A DNA stretch of 64,000 bases. Origin: Polynucleobacter necessarius. Lineage in GTDB: Bacteria; Pseudomonadota; Gammaproteobacteria; Burkholderiales; Burkholderiaceae. Position 1 is the first letter of the stretch. The number at the start of each line of letters is the position of its first letter. The notes under the pieces are model-generated. The model made no database searches, had not been told where the DNA came from, and saw only the letters and a list, made by a program, of their open reading frames with translations. Position numbers and translations under genes: made by a program. Shown one piece after another: positions 9,063 through 19,353 of this stretch. The stretch covers positions 584,457 through 648,456 of the forward strand of contig NZ_LT615227.1 in NCBI RefSeq assembly GCF_900096755.1, read 5' to 3'.

Positions 9063-9845
9063 ATGTTACGCATCATTTCAGCGAACCTCAACGGTATCCG
9101 TTCCGCAGTCAAAAAAGGCTTTCTGCCATGGGCCGTTCAGCAAAAAGCAGACTTCATTTGCATGCAAGAGCTCAAGGCTCAGCGCGACGATCTAGAGAAC
9201 GCCATCCTTAACCCAGATGGGATGCATGGCTTTTTCCACCATGCAGAAAAAAAGGGTTACAGCGGCTGTGGCATTTATACCCCCCACAAACCAGATGAAG
9301 TCTTGTATGGATATGGCAATGAAGAGTTTGATGCGGAAGGGCGTTATGTAGAGGCGCGCTTTAAAGGGCTTTCTGTGATTTCGGTCTATATGCCCTCAGG
9401 CTCAGGCTCACCAGAGCGCCAAGAGGCCAAATATCGCTATCTCGACAGCTTTTTGCCGCACCTCATATCCCTTAAAAAATCTGGGCGTGAAATTGTGCTT
9501 TGCGGCGACGTTAATATTGCACACCAAGAAATTGATCTTAAGAACTGGAAAGGCAACCTCAAAAATTCAGGCTTCTTACCTGAAGAGCGCGCATGGCTCA
9601 CAAATCTTTTTAACAAGGTTGGCTATGTAGATGTGTATCGTCAGCTCGAGCCTGAGGCAACTGAGAGCTGTTACACCTGGTGGAGCAATCGCGGTCAAGC
9701 CTATGCAAAAAATGTAGGTTGGCGTATCGACTATCACATCAGCACACTAGGCATTGCCGCCACCGCCAAAAAAACTGCTGTTTACAAAGATGAGAAATTT
9801 TCAGACCATGCGCCACTCACCGTGGACTATGACTGGAAGCTTTGA
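9063..9845 (+). CDS. xth: Exodeoxyribonuclease III (AP endonuclease)
   Basis: This 260-residue base-excision-repair nuclease cuts at abasic sites. It belongs to the Mg-dependent exonuclease-endonuclease-phosphatase superfamily. [11 protein letters not shown] at the N-terminus, catalytic E36 in [17 protein letters not shown] in the middle and [13 protein letters not shown] at the C-terminus are all present. Intact; a hairpin terminator follows directly. The pyrE-xth divergent pair is common in Burkholderiales. Confidence 0.96.
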   Translation: MLRIISANLNGIRSAVKKGFLPWAVQQKADFICMQELKAQRDDLENAILNPDGMHGFFHHAEKKGYSGCGIYTPHKPDEVLYGYGNEEFDAEGRYVEARFKGLSVISVYMPSGSGSPERQEAKYRYLDSFLPHLISLKKSGREIVLCGDVNIAHQEIDLKNWKGNLKNSGFLPEERAWLTNLFNKVGYVDVYRQLEPEATESCYTWWSNRGQAYAKNVGWRIDYHISTLGIAATAKKTAVYKDEKFSDHAPLTVDYDWKL

Positions 9846-9852
9846 AAAAGCT

Positions 9853-9881
9853 AGGGGGAGAAGTTACCCCCCTTCTTTTTT
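9853..9881 (+). terminator. Intrinsic terminator after xth
   Basis: AGGGGG (9853-9858) pairs with the CCCCCC-rich arm at 9867-9872 across a short loop, followed by TTCTTTTTT. It lies just after the xth stop and overlaps the stop end of the convergent permease gene. Confidence 0.75.
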
Positions 9882-11225
9882 GATCTGAACGATCTTGAAA
9901 TGAATCGTCGCCCAAATTAAGAGCAGGGCTGGGGCGCCAATAATGGCGGTGCCATAGAAGAAAGCTTGATATCCAAAGTTATCAACAAACGCGCCTGAGA
10001 ATCCCGCCAACCATTTGGGCAAGAGCAACATCATCGAGCTAAACAAAGCGTACTGCGTTGCTGAGTAGCGGATGTTCGTTAGCGAAGATAGGAAGGCAAT
10101 GAATGCCGCGCTTGCAATGCCTGAGCTTAAGTTATCGGCAGAGATCACCCAAATCAAACCATGTAAATCATGCCCTTGCGTTGCAAGCCAGGCAAATAAC
10201 AAATTGCTTACCGCTGATAGCACTGCGCCAACAAAGAGAATTCGCAAAACACCAAAACGCAGCGTGAGCACACCCCCAACAAAAGCACCAACCAAAGTCA
10301 TCACAACGCCAAACACCTTGCTCACAGCAGCCACCTCATCTTTGGTGTAGCCCATATCAACATAAAATGGATTAGCCATGATGCCCATCACTACATCGCT
10401 AATGCGATATACGGCAATTAAAGACAGAATCAAAACGGCATGCCAGCGATAGCGTGTAATAAATTCTGCAAATGGTTCAACTAAGGTTTGATAAAGCCAT
10501 GCTTTTGCAGTGCGCACTTGTGCCAACTCATATCTCGCAGGCTCTTTACTTAATAAGGTTGTTATAACGCCAATACCAATCGATGCCGCCATGCAAAGAT
10601 AAGCAAACTGCCACGCACCCGCATCATATCCACTGCCTGTTTCAGCCCGCGCAGCAAGCCAGAGAACGCCGGCACCAGCCCAAATCAAAGCAAGTCGGTA
10701 TCCAGTTTGATAAGTTGCAGCCAAGGCCGCCTGATGGTCGCTGTTGGCTGATTCAATACGAAAAGCATCTAATGCAATATCTTGAGTCGCAGAACCAAAC
10801 GCAACCAGTAGCGCACACCAAACAATGGAATTTAAGGCGAGCTTAGGATCTAGTGTCGACATCCCAACAAGACCCAAAATAATGAGCGCTTGTGCAAAAA
10901 GTAGCCAGCTTCGACGACGTCCAAACAACTTCGTCAGCAATGGGATTTGCAAACGATCAACGAGAGGAGCCCAAACCCACTTAAAGACATAGATCAAGCC
11001 TACCCAGGTTAAATAACCGATGGTGCTGCGATCAATTCCTGCTTCTCGCAACCAAAAACTCAACGTCCCTAGAATCAGCAGCAAAGGAAGGCCTGCGGAG
11101 AAGCCTAAGAAGAGCATGCGTAAGCAAGGCCACTCGAGATAGACCCGAAAGTCTTTAAGCCATGACTGCACTACATTGAGTAGCTTGTTAGGCACGACGA
11201 ATACGGAACAAGGCAAGACTGCCAA
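9864..11225 (-). CDS. MFS permease, AmpG-like (muropeptide transporter family)
   Basis: The protein has about 12-13 hydrophobic segments and the AmpG signature blocks FLGFSAGLPLLLILGTLSFW, WVGLIYVFKWVWAPLVDR and GRRRSWLL. AmpG imports anhydromuropeptides released during wall turnover, so it may supply products of the lytic transglycosylase at the left edge, but that link is inference. The 453-residue frame overlaps metW by 38 bp. The first ~30 residues are unlike the family, so the real start may be an internal GTG (for instance at VQSWLKDFR). Last gene of the leftward argB-slmA-metXW group. Confidence 0.85.
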   Translation of the reverse strand: MAVLPCSVFVVPNKLLNVVQSWLKDFRVYLEWPCLRMLFLGFSAGLPLLLILGTLSFWLREAGIDRSTIGYLTWVGLIYVFKWVWAPLVDRLQIPLLTKLFGRRRSWLLFAQALIILGLVGMSTLDPKLALNSIVWCALLVAFGSATQDIALDAFRIESANSDHQAALAATYQTGYRLALIWAGAGVLWLAARAETGSGYDAGAWQFAYLCMAASIGIGVITTLLSKEPARYELAQVRTAKAWLYQTLVEPFAEFITRYRWHAVLILSLIAVYRISDVVMGIMANPFYVDMGYTKDEVAAVSKVFGVVMTLVGAFVGGVLTLRFGVLRILFVGAVLSAVSNLLFAWLATQGHDLHGLIWVISADNLSSGIASAAFIAFLSSLTNIRYSATQYALFSSMMLLLPKWLAGFSGAFVDNFGYQAFFYGTAIIGAPALLLIWATIHFKIVQIKKEGG

Positions 11226-11781
11226 AAAGGTTTGGCATCAAGGTAACTTGGCGCCCTTCATGCAAGATGCATTGATCAATCACCTTCAGGCCAAGGCTTG
11301 AGGCTAGCTTCTCAAAGTCTGCAACTGTTAACACGCGCACGTTTGGCGTGTTGTACCACTGATAAGGCAAACTCTTAGACACCGGCATACGGCCCAGACC
11401 AACGGCGAGGCGATGAGACCAATGTCCAAAGTTTGGAAACGAAATGACCGATTCTTTTCCAACGCGAACCACTTCACGCAAAATCTTTTCAGTTTGATGA
11501 ATCGTTTGCAATGTTTGTGACAAGACTACCGTATCAAAACTATTGTCTTCAAAGAGTGCTAAGCCACCCTCTAAATCTTGCTGAAGCACATTCAAACCTT
11601 TTTGAACGCAAGACAGCACTCGCGCATCATCAATTTCTACGCCATAGGTATGAACTGGTTTTTGTTTCTGCAAAAACTCTAAAAAACTACCGTCGCTACA
11701 GCCCAGGTCAAGCACTTGAGTATTCGGTGCAATCCAATTGGCTATAGCAGCAAAGTCTGCGCGCTTGTTGAAATTACTCAT
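11188..11781 (-). CDS. metW: Methionine biosynthesis protein MetW
   Basis: This 197-residue class I SAM-methyltransferase-like protein carries the motif [12 protein letters not shown] at residues 19-30. MetW is found next to metX in most proteobacteria that make O-acylhomoserine with MetX; it is needed with MetX for acylation activity in several species. The ATGA overlap with the metX stop (11778-11781) indicates translational coupling. Its presence suggests that the neighbouring MetX could use succinyl-CoA, as shown for other MetX-MetW pairs. Confidence 0.95.
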   Translation of the reverse strand: MSNFNKRADFAAIANWIAPNTQVLDLGCSDGSFLEFLQKQKPVHTYGVEIDDARVLSCVQKGLNVLQQDLEGGLALFEDNSFDTVVLSQTLQTIHQTEKILREVVRVGKESVISFPNFGHWSHRLAVGLGRMPVSKSLPYQWYNTPNVRVLTVADFEKLASSLGLKVIDQCILHEGRQVTLMPNLFGSLALFRIRRA

Positions 11782-12920
11782 ACTTGAGCCTCGCGCATTT
11801 GCTTAAAGTAGGCCCGTACTAAATTGTGATAACGCTCATCATCCAATAAGAATGCATCATGTCCATGCGGTGCATCAATCTCTGCATAGGTAACTTCACT
11901 CTTATTACTCAGCAAAGACTGGACAATCTCGCGACTCCGATTTGGCGGGAAACGCCAGTCGGTTGAAAAGCTAACCACCAAGAACTTGGCCTGCACTTCT
12001 GCTAAGGCACGGTTCAGACTGCCATCAAAGCGACGCGCAGGATCAAAGTAATCAAGTGCGCGGGTAATTAATAAATAGGTGTTTGCATCAAAGTAGGTTG
12101 AAAACTTATCGCCCTGATGGCGCAAGTAACTTTCAACCTCAAATTCGACATCAAAACTAAACCGGTAATCGTTTGACTCACCGTTAGGACGCTGTAGTTC
12201 ACGTCCAAACTTTTCAGCCATGTCATCATCAGACAGATAAGTAATATGTCCGACCATGCGAGCCAAACGCAAACCGCGCTTTGGCACAACGCCATGCTCG
12301 TAATAGTTGCCGCCATGAAAATCTGGGTCAGACAATATGGCATTGCGTGCCACTTCATTGAATGCGATATTTTGGGCGCTCAGCTTTGGGGTCGACGCAA
12401 CAACTACGCAGTGATCTAGACGCTTAGGGAACTGAATAGCCCAAGCCATTGCCTGCATGCCACCTAAACTGCCCCCCATGACTGCGGCAAATTTCCGAAT
12501 ACCTAATTTATCCGCTAAACGAGCTTGTGTATTAACCCAATCCTCAACCGTTACAACCGGAAAGTCTGCACCATAAGGTTTGCTGCCAGTCGCCGGATTA
12601 ATGCTCATCGGCCCAGTAGAGCCAAAGCAAGAGCCTAGATTATTGACGCCAATAACAAAGAAGTGGTTGGTGTCTACCGGCTTGCCGGGGCCAATCATGT
12701 TGTCCCACCAGCCGATATCTTCTGGATCCTCAGGGCTTGGGCCGGCCACATGGTGAGATGCATTGAGCGCATGACATACCAGTACCGCATTACTTTTATC
12801 GGCATTGAGCTTGCCGTAAGTTTCAATAACTAAATCGTAGCCGGACAACATGGCGCCACTCTGCAAAGGCAAGGGCTCGACAAAGTGAATAGTATTTCTA
12901 GAGAGGTGTAGCTCGCTCAT
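11778..12920 (-). CDS. metX: Homoserine O-acyltransferase
   Basis: Acylates homoserine in the first committed step of methionine synthesis. The alpha/beta-hydrolase nucleophile elbow GGSLGGMQ gives Ser151, with the catalytic Asp in STDWRFPP and His in [10 protein letters not shown] near the C-terminus. The 380-residue length is normal. It overlaps slmA upstream and metW downstream by 4 bp each. Whether acetyl-CoA or succinyl-CoA is the donor cannot be fixed from sequence by eye. Confidence 0.95.
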   Translation of the reverse strand: MSELHLSRNTIHFVEPLPLQSGAMLSGYDLVIETYGKLNADKSNAVLVCHALNASHHVAGPSPEDPEDIGWWDNMIGPGKPVDTNHFFVIGVNNLGSCFGSTGPMSINPATGSKPYGADFPVVTVEDWVNTQARLADKLGIRKFAAVMGGSLGGMQAMAWAIQFPKRLDHCVVVASTPKLSAQNIAFNEVARNAILSDPDFHGGNYYEHGVVPKRGLRLARMVGHITYLSDDDMAEKFGRELQRPNGESNDYRFSFDVEFEVESYLRHQGDKFSTYFDANTYLLITRALDYFDPARRFDGSLNRALAEVQAKFLVVSFSTDWRFPPNRSREIVQSLLSNKSEVTYAEIDAPHGHDAFLLDDERYHNLVRAYFKQMREAQV

Positions 12921-13567
12921 TCTGACAGGAGAAGGCGCAAACTAACATCGGAGGCTTCAGTCGGCAATTTCCTAAATCCGCTACGGGCGAATCGATGCCA
13001 ACGACCCAAAACAAAACTCATCAACATGGCAGCGCGAATGCTAACTTCTTCTTGACCCAGCTGCGCCCAATTTCCACCTTGTGTTTGGGCAATACGCAGG
13101 GCTTGCTTTAGAGACGCCTCAACTTGATCTAACACCTGAGTGATGCGCTCTTGCAAGCGGTCATCCTCCTGCAATAAAGCATCGCCCAACAAAACACGGG
13201 TCATGCCTGGATTTTTTTCAGCAAAGAACAAAAGCATTTGCAAAATACCGCGCGCTTGAGCAAGACCAGATTCTTCCTTCTGATTAATTTGGTTAATCAA
13301 TCCGAAAACTGTTTGCTCAATAAAAGAAATCAGCCCCTCGAACATCTGCGCTTTACTTGCGAAATGACGATAAAGAGCTGCTTCAGATACTTCAATCTTT
13401 GCCGCTAAGGCAGCAGTAGTAACGCGCTCGCCCTTTGGGTTTTGCAGTATCTCAGCGAGCACCTGCAGAATCTGTAAGCGGCGCTCGCCAGGACGTGGGC
13501 GCTTGCGCACCTTACCGGCGTCAGCGCTGCTGTCGTTAATATCTGTCGGCCCTAAAGATTCACGCAT
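12917..13567 (-). CDS. slmA: Nucleoid occlusion factor, TetR family
   Basis: The 216-residue protein has a TetR-type helix-turn-helix ([23 protein letters not shown], about residues 46-69) preceded by a basic tail, and a helical ligand/dimer domain. This pattern and the position beside argB match SlmA/Ttk, which binds chromosomal sites and blocks FtsZ assembly over unsegregated DNA. The argB-slmA adjacency is conserved in betaproteobacteria. It overlaps metX by 4 bp, linking division control and methionine genes in one transcript. Confidence 0.88.
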   Translation of the reverse strand: MRESLGPTDINDSSADAGKVRKRPRPGERRLQILQVLAEILQNPKGERVTTAALAAKIEVSEAALYRHFASKAQMFEGLISFIEQTVFGLINQINQKEESGLAQARGILQMLLFFAEKNPGMTRVLLGDALLQEDDRLQERITQVLDQVEASLKQALRIAQTQGGNWAQLGQEEVSIRAAMLMSFVLGRWHRFARSGFRKLPTEASDVSLRLLLSE

Positions 13568-13577
13568 GCTTATCTAC

Positions 13578-14480
13578 TTATCTTGAGCGGATCATCGTGC
13601 CGAATGCTTGCTCGGTCAGAATTTCTAGCAATAAAGAGTGCTCAATGCGGCCATCGATGATGTGCACTGAATTCACGCCGCTCTTAGCCGCATCCAATGC
13701 AGAAGAAATCTTTGGCAACATGCCGCCAGAAATCGTACCGTCAGCGAACAATGCATCAATTTCTCGTGCCGTTAAATCTGTCAGTAATTTGCCGTCTTTA
13801 TCCATCACGCCAGGAATATTGGTCATCATGACCAACTTCTCCGCATGAAGAGTTTCCGCCACCTTGCCGGCCACTAAGTCTGCATTGATGTTGTATGCCT
13901 GACCTTCTACACTAAAGCCAATCGGAGAAATCACCGGGATAAACGCGTCGTCTTGCAATGCTTTAACAACCGCAGGATTAATTGCTTCAATTTCACCCAC
14001 AAAACCGATATCTACTTTTTTACCTGGCTCTGTATCGCTTGGAATCATCATTTTCTTGGCGTGAATGAGTCCGCCGTCTTTGCCGGTCAAGCCAACAGCT
14101 TGGCCGCCAAAGTGGTTAATCAACATCACGATATCTTGCTGCACTTCGCCACCAAGAACCCATTCCACTACTTCCATGGTTTCTTCATCGGTCACGCGCA
14201 TACCTTGAATAAAGGTACCAGTCTTGCCGATTTTCTTAAGGGCTTCATCAATTTGTGGGCCGCCGCCATGAACCACAACCGGATTCATGCCAACCAATTT
14301 CAACAAAATGACATCGCGCGCAAAGCTTTCTTTGAGGCGCTCTTCAACCATGGCATTTCCGCCGTACTTAATCACGATGGTCTTGCCGTGATACGCGCGG
14401 ATATAAGGCAAAGCCTCAGCAAGAATCTCCGCCTTTAACAAAGGGGAGATATCACTAATGGTTGGTAAATGCTTAGTCAT
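13578..14480 (-). CDS. argB: Acetylglutamate kinase
   Basis: This 300-residue amino-acid kinase phosphorylates N-acetylglutamate in arginine synthesis. [10 protein letters not shown] (36-45) and [10 protein letters not shown] (69-78) form the ATP- and substrate-binding glycine loops; [15 protein letters not shown] is also present. It has an N-terminal extension of about 25 residues, as in the arginine-sensitive hexameric type. First of the leftward argB-slmA-metX-metW-permease run; only 10 bp separate it from slmA. Confidence 0.97.
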   Translation of the reverse strand: MTKHLPTISDISPLLKAEILAEALPYIRAYHGKTIVIKYGGNAMVEERLKESFARDVILLKLVGMNPVVVHGGGPQIDEALKKIGKTGTFIQGMRVTDEETMEVVEWVLGGEVQQDIVMLINHFGGQAVGLTGKDGGLIHAKKMMIPSDTEPGKKVDIGFVGEIEAINPAVVKALQDDAFIPVISPIGFSVEGQAYNINADLVAGKVAETLHAEKLVMMTNIPGVMDKDGKLLTDLTAREIDALFADGTISGGMLPKISSALDAAKSGVNSVHIIDGRIEHSLLLEILTEQAFGTMIRSR

Positions 14481-14493
14481 TGCTACTTAAAAT

Positions 14494-14982
14494 TTATTCG
14501 CCAAACAATTTTTGACGGAGTTCACGACGCTCTTGAGCTTCAAGAGACAAATTGGCTGTAGGCCTTGCAATTAAACGGTTCAGGCCAATTGGCTCGCCAG
14601 TTTCTTCGCACCAACCGTAATCGCCAGACTCAATGCGTGCCAACGCTTGCTCTACTTTTTTCAGCAACTTACGCTCACGATCGCGAGTACGCAATTCCAG
14701 CGCATGCTCTTCTTCAATCGTTGCACGATCAGCAGGGTCTGGAACCAAAATATTTTCACGCAGATGCTCAGTGGTCTCGGATGCATTTTTCAAAATGTCA
14801 TCTTTAAGAGTGAGTAATTTTTGACGGAAAAAATCTAACTGGGCAGCACTCATGTAGTCCTTCTCGGACATCTTGAGTAATTCCACTTCAGTTAATGGAG
14901 CACCTTTTGCAACTTTAGCGCTCGCAGCTTTGCTGCTAGCTTTTGCAGCGGTCGCTGGTTTTGTTGCTGTTTTTACCGTCAT
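14494..14982 (-). CDS. dksA: DksA-type RNA polymerase secondary-channel regulator with one cysteine
   Basis: This 162-residue protein has a lysine/alanine-rich tail (1-30), a coiled-coil with the tip motif DPADRA (82-87) needed for ppGpp-dependent control, and a C-terminal globular domain. Canonical E. coli DksA binds zinc with four cysteines; here only C125 (GWCEETGEPIG) remains and the later pair is replaced within RPTANLSLEAQ. It is therefore a probable zinc-independent form. The neighbour is a zinc-type COG0523 GTPase, broken here. An intact reading frame implies it is the working DksA. Confidence 0.92.
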   Translation of the reverse strand: MTVKTATKPATAAKASSKAASAKVAKGAPLTEVELLKMSEKDYMSAAQLDFFRQKLLTLKDDILKNASETTEHLRENILVPDPADRATIEEEHALELRTRDRERKLLKKVEQALARIESGDYGWCEETGEPIGLNRLIARPTANLSLEAQERRELRQKLFGE

Positions 14983-15084
14983 CTCATTCTTTCCTGGTTT
15001 GAAGCATTATTGCCTCATTCTGCCAAACTTTTACAGCCTTTATTAATATTGACCGTGGCGGCGGCGGATTGTACCCGAATCTTT

Positions 15085-16159
15085 CTAGGCCAAACATCCC
15101 TCAAGCCCAGCCAGTAGGGTATCTTTAGGCAAATCAATGCCAATAAACACCATACGGGTTTGCTTAGATTCTGCACCCCAAGGACCGGCTAAATCGCTGC
15201 CCATCATCTGATGAACCCCCTGGAACACCACTTTTCGGCTGCTTCCCTTCACATAGAGCACGCCTTTATAGCGCAGCATCTTCTCGCCAAAGACCTCCCT
15301 CCAAAATGCCCCCAAGGAAGTCTTCCAATTTTTTATGATTAAAGGGTTTATCACTACGAAAAACAAAGGATTGAATACGGTCTGTATGGCCAGCATGCCC
15401 ATGATGGTGATGGTGGTCATGACTATGGTCATGGCCGCAGGTGCTGTGATCGTGATCATGGCTATGGTCATGGCCACAATGCTCGTGGTCATAGTCGTCC
15501 TGCTCCAAGAAATGGGGGTCAATATCCAGCTTGGCGTTCAAATTGAAGCCTTTGAGATCCAAAACGGCATTTAATGGCACTATGCCCTTAGAAATGCCTG
15601 CAATAGGCGCTCTTGGGTTCATATGCATCAGGCGATTACGCAAAGCGTCTACTTCTGCAGGACTTACCAAATCGGTTTTGGTAATAAAGAATCTGATCGG
15701 CAAAACCAACTTGGCGCTGCGCCTCTTCGTGTTCATTCAGCTGCTGCTGGCCATGCTTAGCGTCTACTAAGGTGACTACAGCATCTAGGACGTAATGGTC
15801 AGCAACATCATCATCCACAAAGAAAGTCTGGGTCACTGGGCCTGGATTAGCAACGCCCGTGGTTTCAATCACTACACGATCAAAGCTAATTTTCTTGTCT
15901 TTGCGTTGCTCCCAAAGCTCATTAAGAGCCTCTACAAGATCACCACGGATGTGGTGCAGCAAATACAGCCATTACTCATTTGCACAATGTTCTCTTGGTT
16001 GTCTTGCACCAAGATATCGTTATCAATGTTTTCTTCACCGAACTCATTCTCGATCACGGCAATTTTTTTGCCATGTTCTTCAGTCAGAATGTGTTTAAGC
16101 AAAGTTGTTTTACCGCTTCCTAAGAAGCCCGTCAAAATGGTTACCGGAATTAATGCCAT
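15085..16159 (-). pseudogene. COG0523 (CobW/ZNG) GTPase, three frame disruptions
   Basis: Pieces in different frames join into one G3E GTPase: the P-loop [12 protein letters not shown] and metal-binding GCICCT near the start, then [11 protein letters not shown] and VVIETTGVANPGPV, then TKTDLVSP (the NKxD-like motif), a long histidine stretch (HDH/HHH, 15390-15500) and the C-terminal EKMLRYKGVLYV domain. Breaks lie near 15948 (a CA duplication or a 1-base loss), at 15686-15688 (one extra T), and near 15299 (one extra G). The family delivers zinc or other metals to client proteins. A start at 16159 (MALIPVTIL) fits best. Three independent lesions make a true pseudogene likely. Confidence 0.85.
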
Positions 16160-16228
16160 GGATGATCCAATCAAAATCTAAAAGCCAAGATTTCCCAAAG
16201 CGGGAAACCTTCTATATTACCGAGTTCC

Positions 16229-17230
16229 TCAGTCTTTACCAGCCTTTGCGCGAGGATGCGCTTTATCGTATGCCTGAGCTAGGTGCTGAAAATCTAAGGA
16301 CGTATAAATCTGGGTGCTAGCGATGCTGGCGTGCCCCAACATCTCCTGTACGGCGCGCAAATCTTTCGAGGATTGCAAAACATGGCTTGCAAAACTGTGT
16401 CGCATCATATGCGGATGAACATGGGTGGGCAAGCCTGCACGCATCGCCAGAGTACGCAACCGCGCCTGCACGGTGCGAGGAGATAGGCGCTTACCAGTCA
16501 CAGACAAAAATAAAGCTATCGACTCTTGGGCATAGGTTCCCGCATCACGCAACTCTCTCCATGCTGCAAGAGACTTCATTGCAGGCGCACCCACTGGAAC
16601 AGAACGGCGCTTACCGCCTTTACCTAAAACCGTTACCTCAGCAGCATCCCAATCTAGCCATCCCGCAGATTCATGTTGGCGATCTTTGCTTTGCATCACA
16701 TCAATCCCTAAAAGCTCTGAAAGACGCAAGCCCGAGGCGTAAAGCAAGTCAATGATTGCTGCATCACGTATCGATTCCAAATCTTTGCTTTCTTCAACCT
16801 CTTTGACAGCCTGATTTACAAGGGAGAGCGCCTGCTCTACCGATAGCGCCTTAGGCAAGGACCTTAGGCGCCTTGGCGCCTTTACGTCATCAACAGGATT
16901 GGCAATTAAATTATTAGTTACCTTGCCTGCACGCGCATCGCGCTTGGCATCTTTTTCAGTAAGCCAGTCATACCATCCGCGCCACGCAGAAAGTGCTCTT
17001 GCAATACTTCTTGAGGATTTGCCTTTGGAATGCAAACGCCCAGCCCATCGACGCACGTGACCATTGCTAACTTTTAGTAATTCAACGCTGTCTTCTAGGG
17101 CGAAATTTTGCAGATCGCTCAGATCCATGCCATAGGCTTTTAGCGTATGGGGCGAGAGTTGACGCAGCACATGCAACTCATGCAAATACTCTTGCATGAG
17201 TGGATGAAGATCAGTCGCCTTTAATTTCAT
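16229..17230 (-). CDS. xerC: Tyrosine recombinase XerC
   Basis: This 333-residue site-specific recombinase, with XerD, resolves chromosome dimers at dif near the terminus. The N-terminal SAM-like DNA-binding domain covers about 1-120. The catalytic set is visible: R169, K204, H274 and R277 in HPHMMRHSF, H300 in LGHAS and nucleophile Y309 in TQIYTSLDF. It overlaps the broken DUF484 gene by 20 bp; the DUF484-xerC order is a conserved pair in proteobacteria. Intact. Confidence 0.95.
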   Translation of the reverse strand: MKLKATDLHPLMQEYLHELHVLRQLSPHTLKAYGMDLSDLQNFALEDSVELLKVSNGHVRRWAGRLHSKGKSSRSIARALSAWRGWYDWLTEKDAKRDARAGKVTNNLIANPVDDVKAPRRLRSLPKALSVEQALSLVNQAVKEVEESKDLESIRDAAIIDLLYASGLRLSELLGIDVMQSKDRQHESAGWLDWDAAEVTVLGKGGKRRSVPVGAPAMKSLAAWRELRDAGTYAQESIALFLSVTGKRLSPRTVQARLRTLAMRAGLPTHVHPHMMRHSFASHVLQSSKDLRAVQEMLGHASIASTQIYTSLDFQHLAQAYDKAHPRAKAGKD

Positions 17231-17853
17231 AAGCCTGGATACGATCCAAAGCTGCAGCAGTTAATTCAGCGATCTGGCGCAAATAGAACGCGCCCATATC
17301 TGCCGTAAAGCGAGACTCATCTTTGCTAGCCAACAGCAATACCGCAGGAGATTGAGTGGTGCCAGTACTCTTGCCCAAAGGAAGGCCAATCGCCACCATG
17401 CTTTGCCACTCAGGCTCAATTGTGGTTTGGCTTGCTAATAGATCCACGCTGGCAGCGGCCAACTCCTTAGCCGAGCCGCAAAGCGGTGTATCTACCCATG
17501 GGCCAAAAGCAGAATTGGGGGACAGCGATTGCGCAGACTCCACCTCAAACACTTCGGCCTTATTGTTAGCCCTCATTAAGCGCAACAACCACGCAACTAA
17601 ACTTTGTTGTGTTTTATCGTTGCGACTACCAAAGTGCAGCATCTCACTAAGACGACGATTGAGCTCTTGGTTCTGTGTACGCAATACTGTCATCTGACGC
17701 TCTTGCAAAGAAATTGTGCGATCCTCATGTGGATGCTTAATCCGAATCCCATTAAAGAGATCAGCGTAGCGCTCAAAAAAAGCCTGGGGTTACACGTAAC
17801 CACTCAGCAACCAACTCTTCTTGTTCTGCTTGCTTTGGATCTATTGCGCTCAT
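17211..17853 (-). pseudogene. DUF484 family protein, frameshifted in a seven-base homopolymer
   Basis: The ATG at 17853 begins MSAIDPKQAEQEELVAEWLRV and reaches PGFF followed at once by TGA. One base removed from the seven-A run at 17775-17781 restores FFERYADLF and an open frame to 17211 with QERQMTVLRTQNQELNRRL, a coiled-coil, and a GAF-like C-terminus. DUF484 proteins precede xerC in many proteobacteria, function unknown. The downstream part remains open from a possible start at 17708, so a truncated product could still be made. Confidence 0.8.
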
Positions 17854-17880
17854 CAATTTCTTTCTAAATGGTTTCTTTTA

Positions 17881-19353
17881 TTAACTAAGCTTTTTACGCA
17901 AGAGCTCATTCACTTGACCAGGATTTGCCTTGCCTTGAGAGGCCTTCATGATTTGGCCCACCAATGCATTAAAGGCCTTCTCTTTACCTGAGCGGAGCTC
18001 CTCAACTGATTTCTGATTAGCTGCCAATACTTGATCAATGATGACCTCAATCGCACCGCTATCGCTAATCTGCTTCAAGCCTTTTGCATCAATGACCTGG
18101 TCAACCGTACTAATGTCCTTGCCTGCAACAGCGTCTTCCCAAAGAATTGCAAAGATGTCTTTGGCGATCTTGTTGGAGATGGTTCCATCAGCCACACGCA
18201 TCAGCAAAGGCGCCAAGTGTTCGGCCTTTAATGGCGCATCAGCCATGGCAATGCCAGCACGATTTAATGATGATGCAAGTTCACCAGCAATTAAATTGGC
18301 GGCTGCTTTTGCTAATGGCTTACCAACGATTGCCAACAGATCTTCAAATACTTTTGCGGTATCACGGTCTTGAGTGAGCAACTGCGCATCGTATGCGCTT
18401 AGACCAAATTCGCTTTGCCACTGCTCGCGCAATTGCGCTGGCAGGGCGGGCATCTTGCTACGAACACCTGCAATCCAAGCATCATCAATCACTACTGGCA
18501 ATAAATCTGGATCTGGGAAGTAGTGATAGTCATTGGCGTCTTCTTTGCTACGCATGCTACGAGTTTCGCCACGATCAGGGTCGTATAAGCGCGTCTCCTG
18601 AACTACAGTGCCGCCATCTTCGATCAATTCAATCTGACGACGCACCTCATACTGAATAGCCTCTTCCAAAAAGCGGAAGGAGTTCAAATTCTTAATTTCG
18701 CAACGAGTGCCGAACTCAGCCTGCCCCTTGGGTCGAACAGATACGTTCGCATCACAACGGAATGAGCCTTCTTGCATATTGCCGTCACACACCCCTAACC
18801 AAACCACCAGGCCATGCAAAGCTTTGGCATAAGCAACGGCTTCAGCGGCGCTGCGCATTACTGGTTCAGTCACGATTTCTAATAAAGGCGTACCAGCGCG
18901 GTTTAAGTCAATGCCGCTTGAAGGTTCGCCATGGGGGCCCGTAAAGCCCTCCTCATGGACCGATTTGCCCGCATCTTCTTCCATATGAGCGCGAGTAAGT
19001 TCAACCACCTTCACTTCGTCGCCCACCAGAATTTCAAGATGTCCACCGACCACCACCGGGATCTCCATCTGGCTAATTTGATAGCCCTTAGGTAGATCGG
19101 GGTAGAAATAGTTCTTACGCGCAAAAATACTTGCTGGGGAAATCTTCGCATTTACGGCTAAACCAAAACGAATCGCATGCTCAACAGCTTGACGATTGAG
19201 CACTGGTAAAACACCAGGTAACGCCAAATCAACCGCACATGCTTGTGTATTTGGTTCTGCTCCAAAGCGCGTGCTTGCGCCACTAAAAATTTTAGATTGT
19301 GTTTGTAGTTGTGCGTGGGTCTCTAGACCAATAACGACTTCCCATTGCATCAT
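17881..19353 (-). CDS. gatB: Asp-tRNA(Asn)/Glu-tRNA(Gln) amidotransferase subunit B
   Basis: GatB binds misacylated tRNA and carries out the kinase/transamidation steps of the GatCAB complex. The N-terminus [22 protein letters not shown] and [13 protein letters not shown] are family hallmarks; the C-terminal YqeY-like tail ends LLRKKLS. The frame is open from 19383, but ATG at 19353 overlaps the gatA stop (ATGA) and places MQWEVVIG at the start, giving 490 residues. Together gatC-gatA-gatB form a coupled operon. Confidence 0.97.
   Translation of the reverse strand: MMQWEVVIGLETHAQLQTQSKIFSGASTRFGAEPNTQACAVDLALPGVLPVLNRQAVEHAIRFGLAVNAKISPASIFARKNYFYPDLPKGYQISQMEIPVVVGGHLEILVGDEVKVVELTRAHMEEDAGKSVHEEGFTGPHGEPSSGIDLNRAGTPLLEIVTEPVMRSAAEAVAYAKALHGLVVWLGVCDGNMQEGSFRCDANVSVRPKGQAEFGTRCEIKNLNSFRFLEEAIQYEVRRQIELIEDGGTVVQETRLYDPDRGETRSMRSKEDANDYHYFPDPDLLPVVIDDAWIAGVRSKMPALPAQLREQWQSEFGLSAYDAQLLTQDRDTAKVFEDLLAIVGKPLAKAAANLIAGELASSLNRAGIAMADAPLKAEHLAPLLMRVADGTISNKIAKDIFAILWEDAVAGKDISTVDQVIDAKGLKQISDSGAIEVIIDQVLAANQKSVEELRSGKEKAFNALVGQIMKASQGKANPGQVNELLRKKLS

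Noticed and set aside
15390..15500. Short-period repeat array or CRISPR-like element
   Set aside because: The periodicity comes from CAT/CAC-GAT codons in a His/Asp-rich protein stretch; there are no spacers or conserved repeat units.
15335..15574. Met/Val-rich plus-strand frame that looks like a transmembrane protein
   Set aside because: It is the antisense reading of the histidine-rich (CAT/CAC) part of the COG0523 gene; repeats of ATG/GTG arise from His codons.
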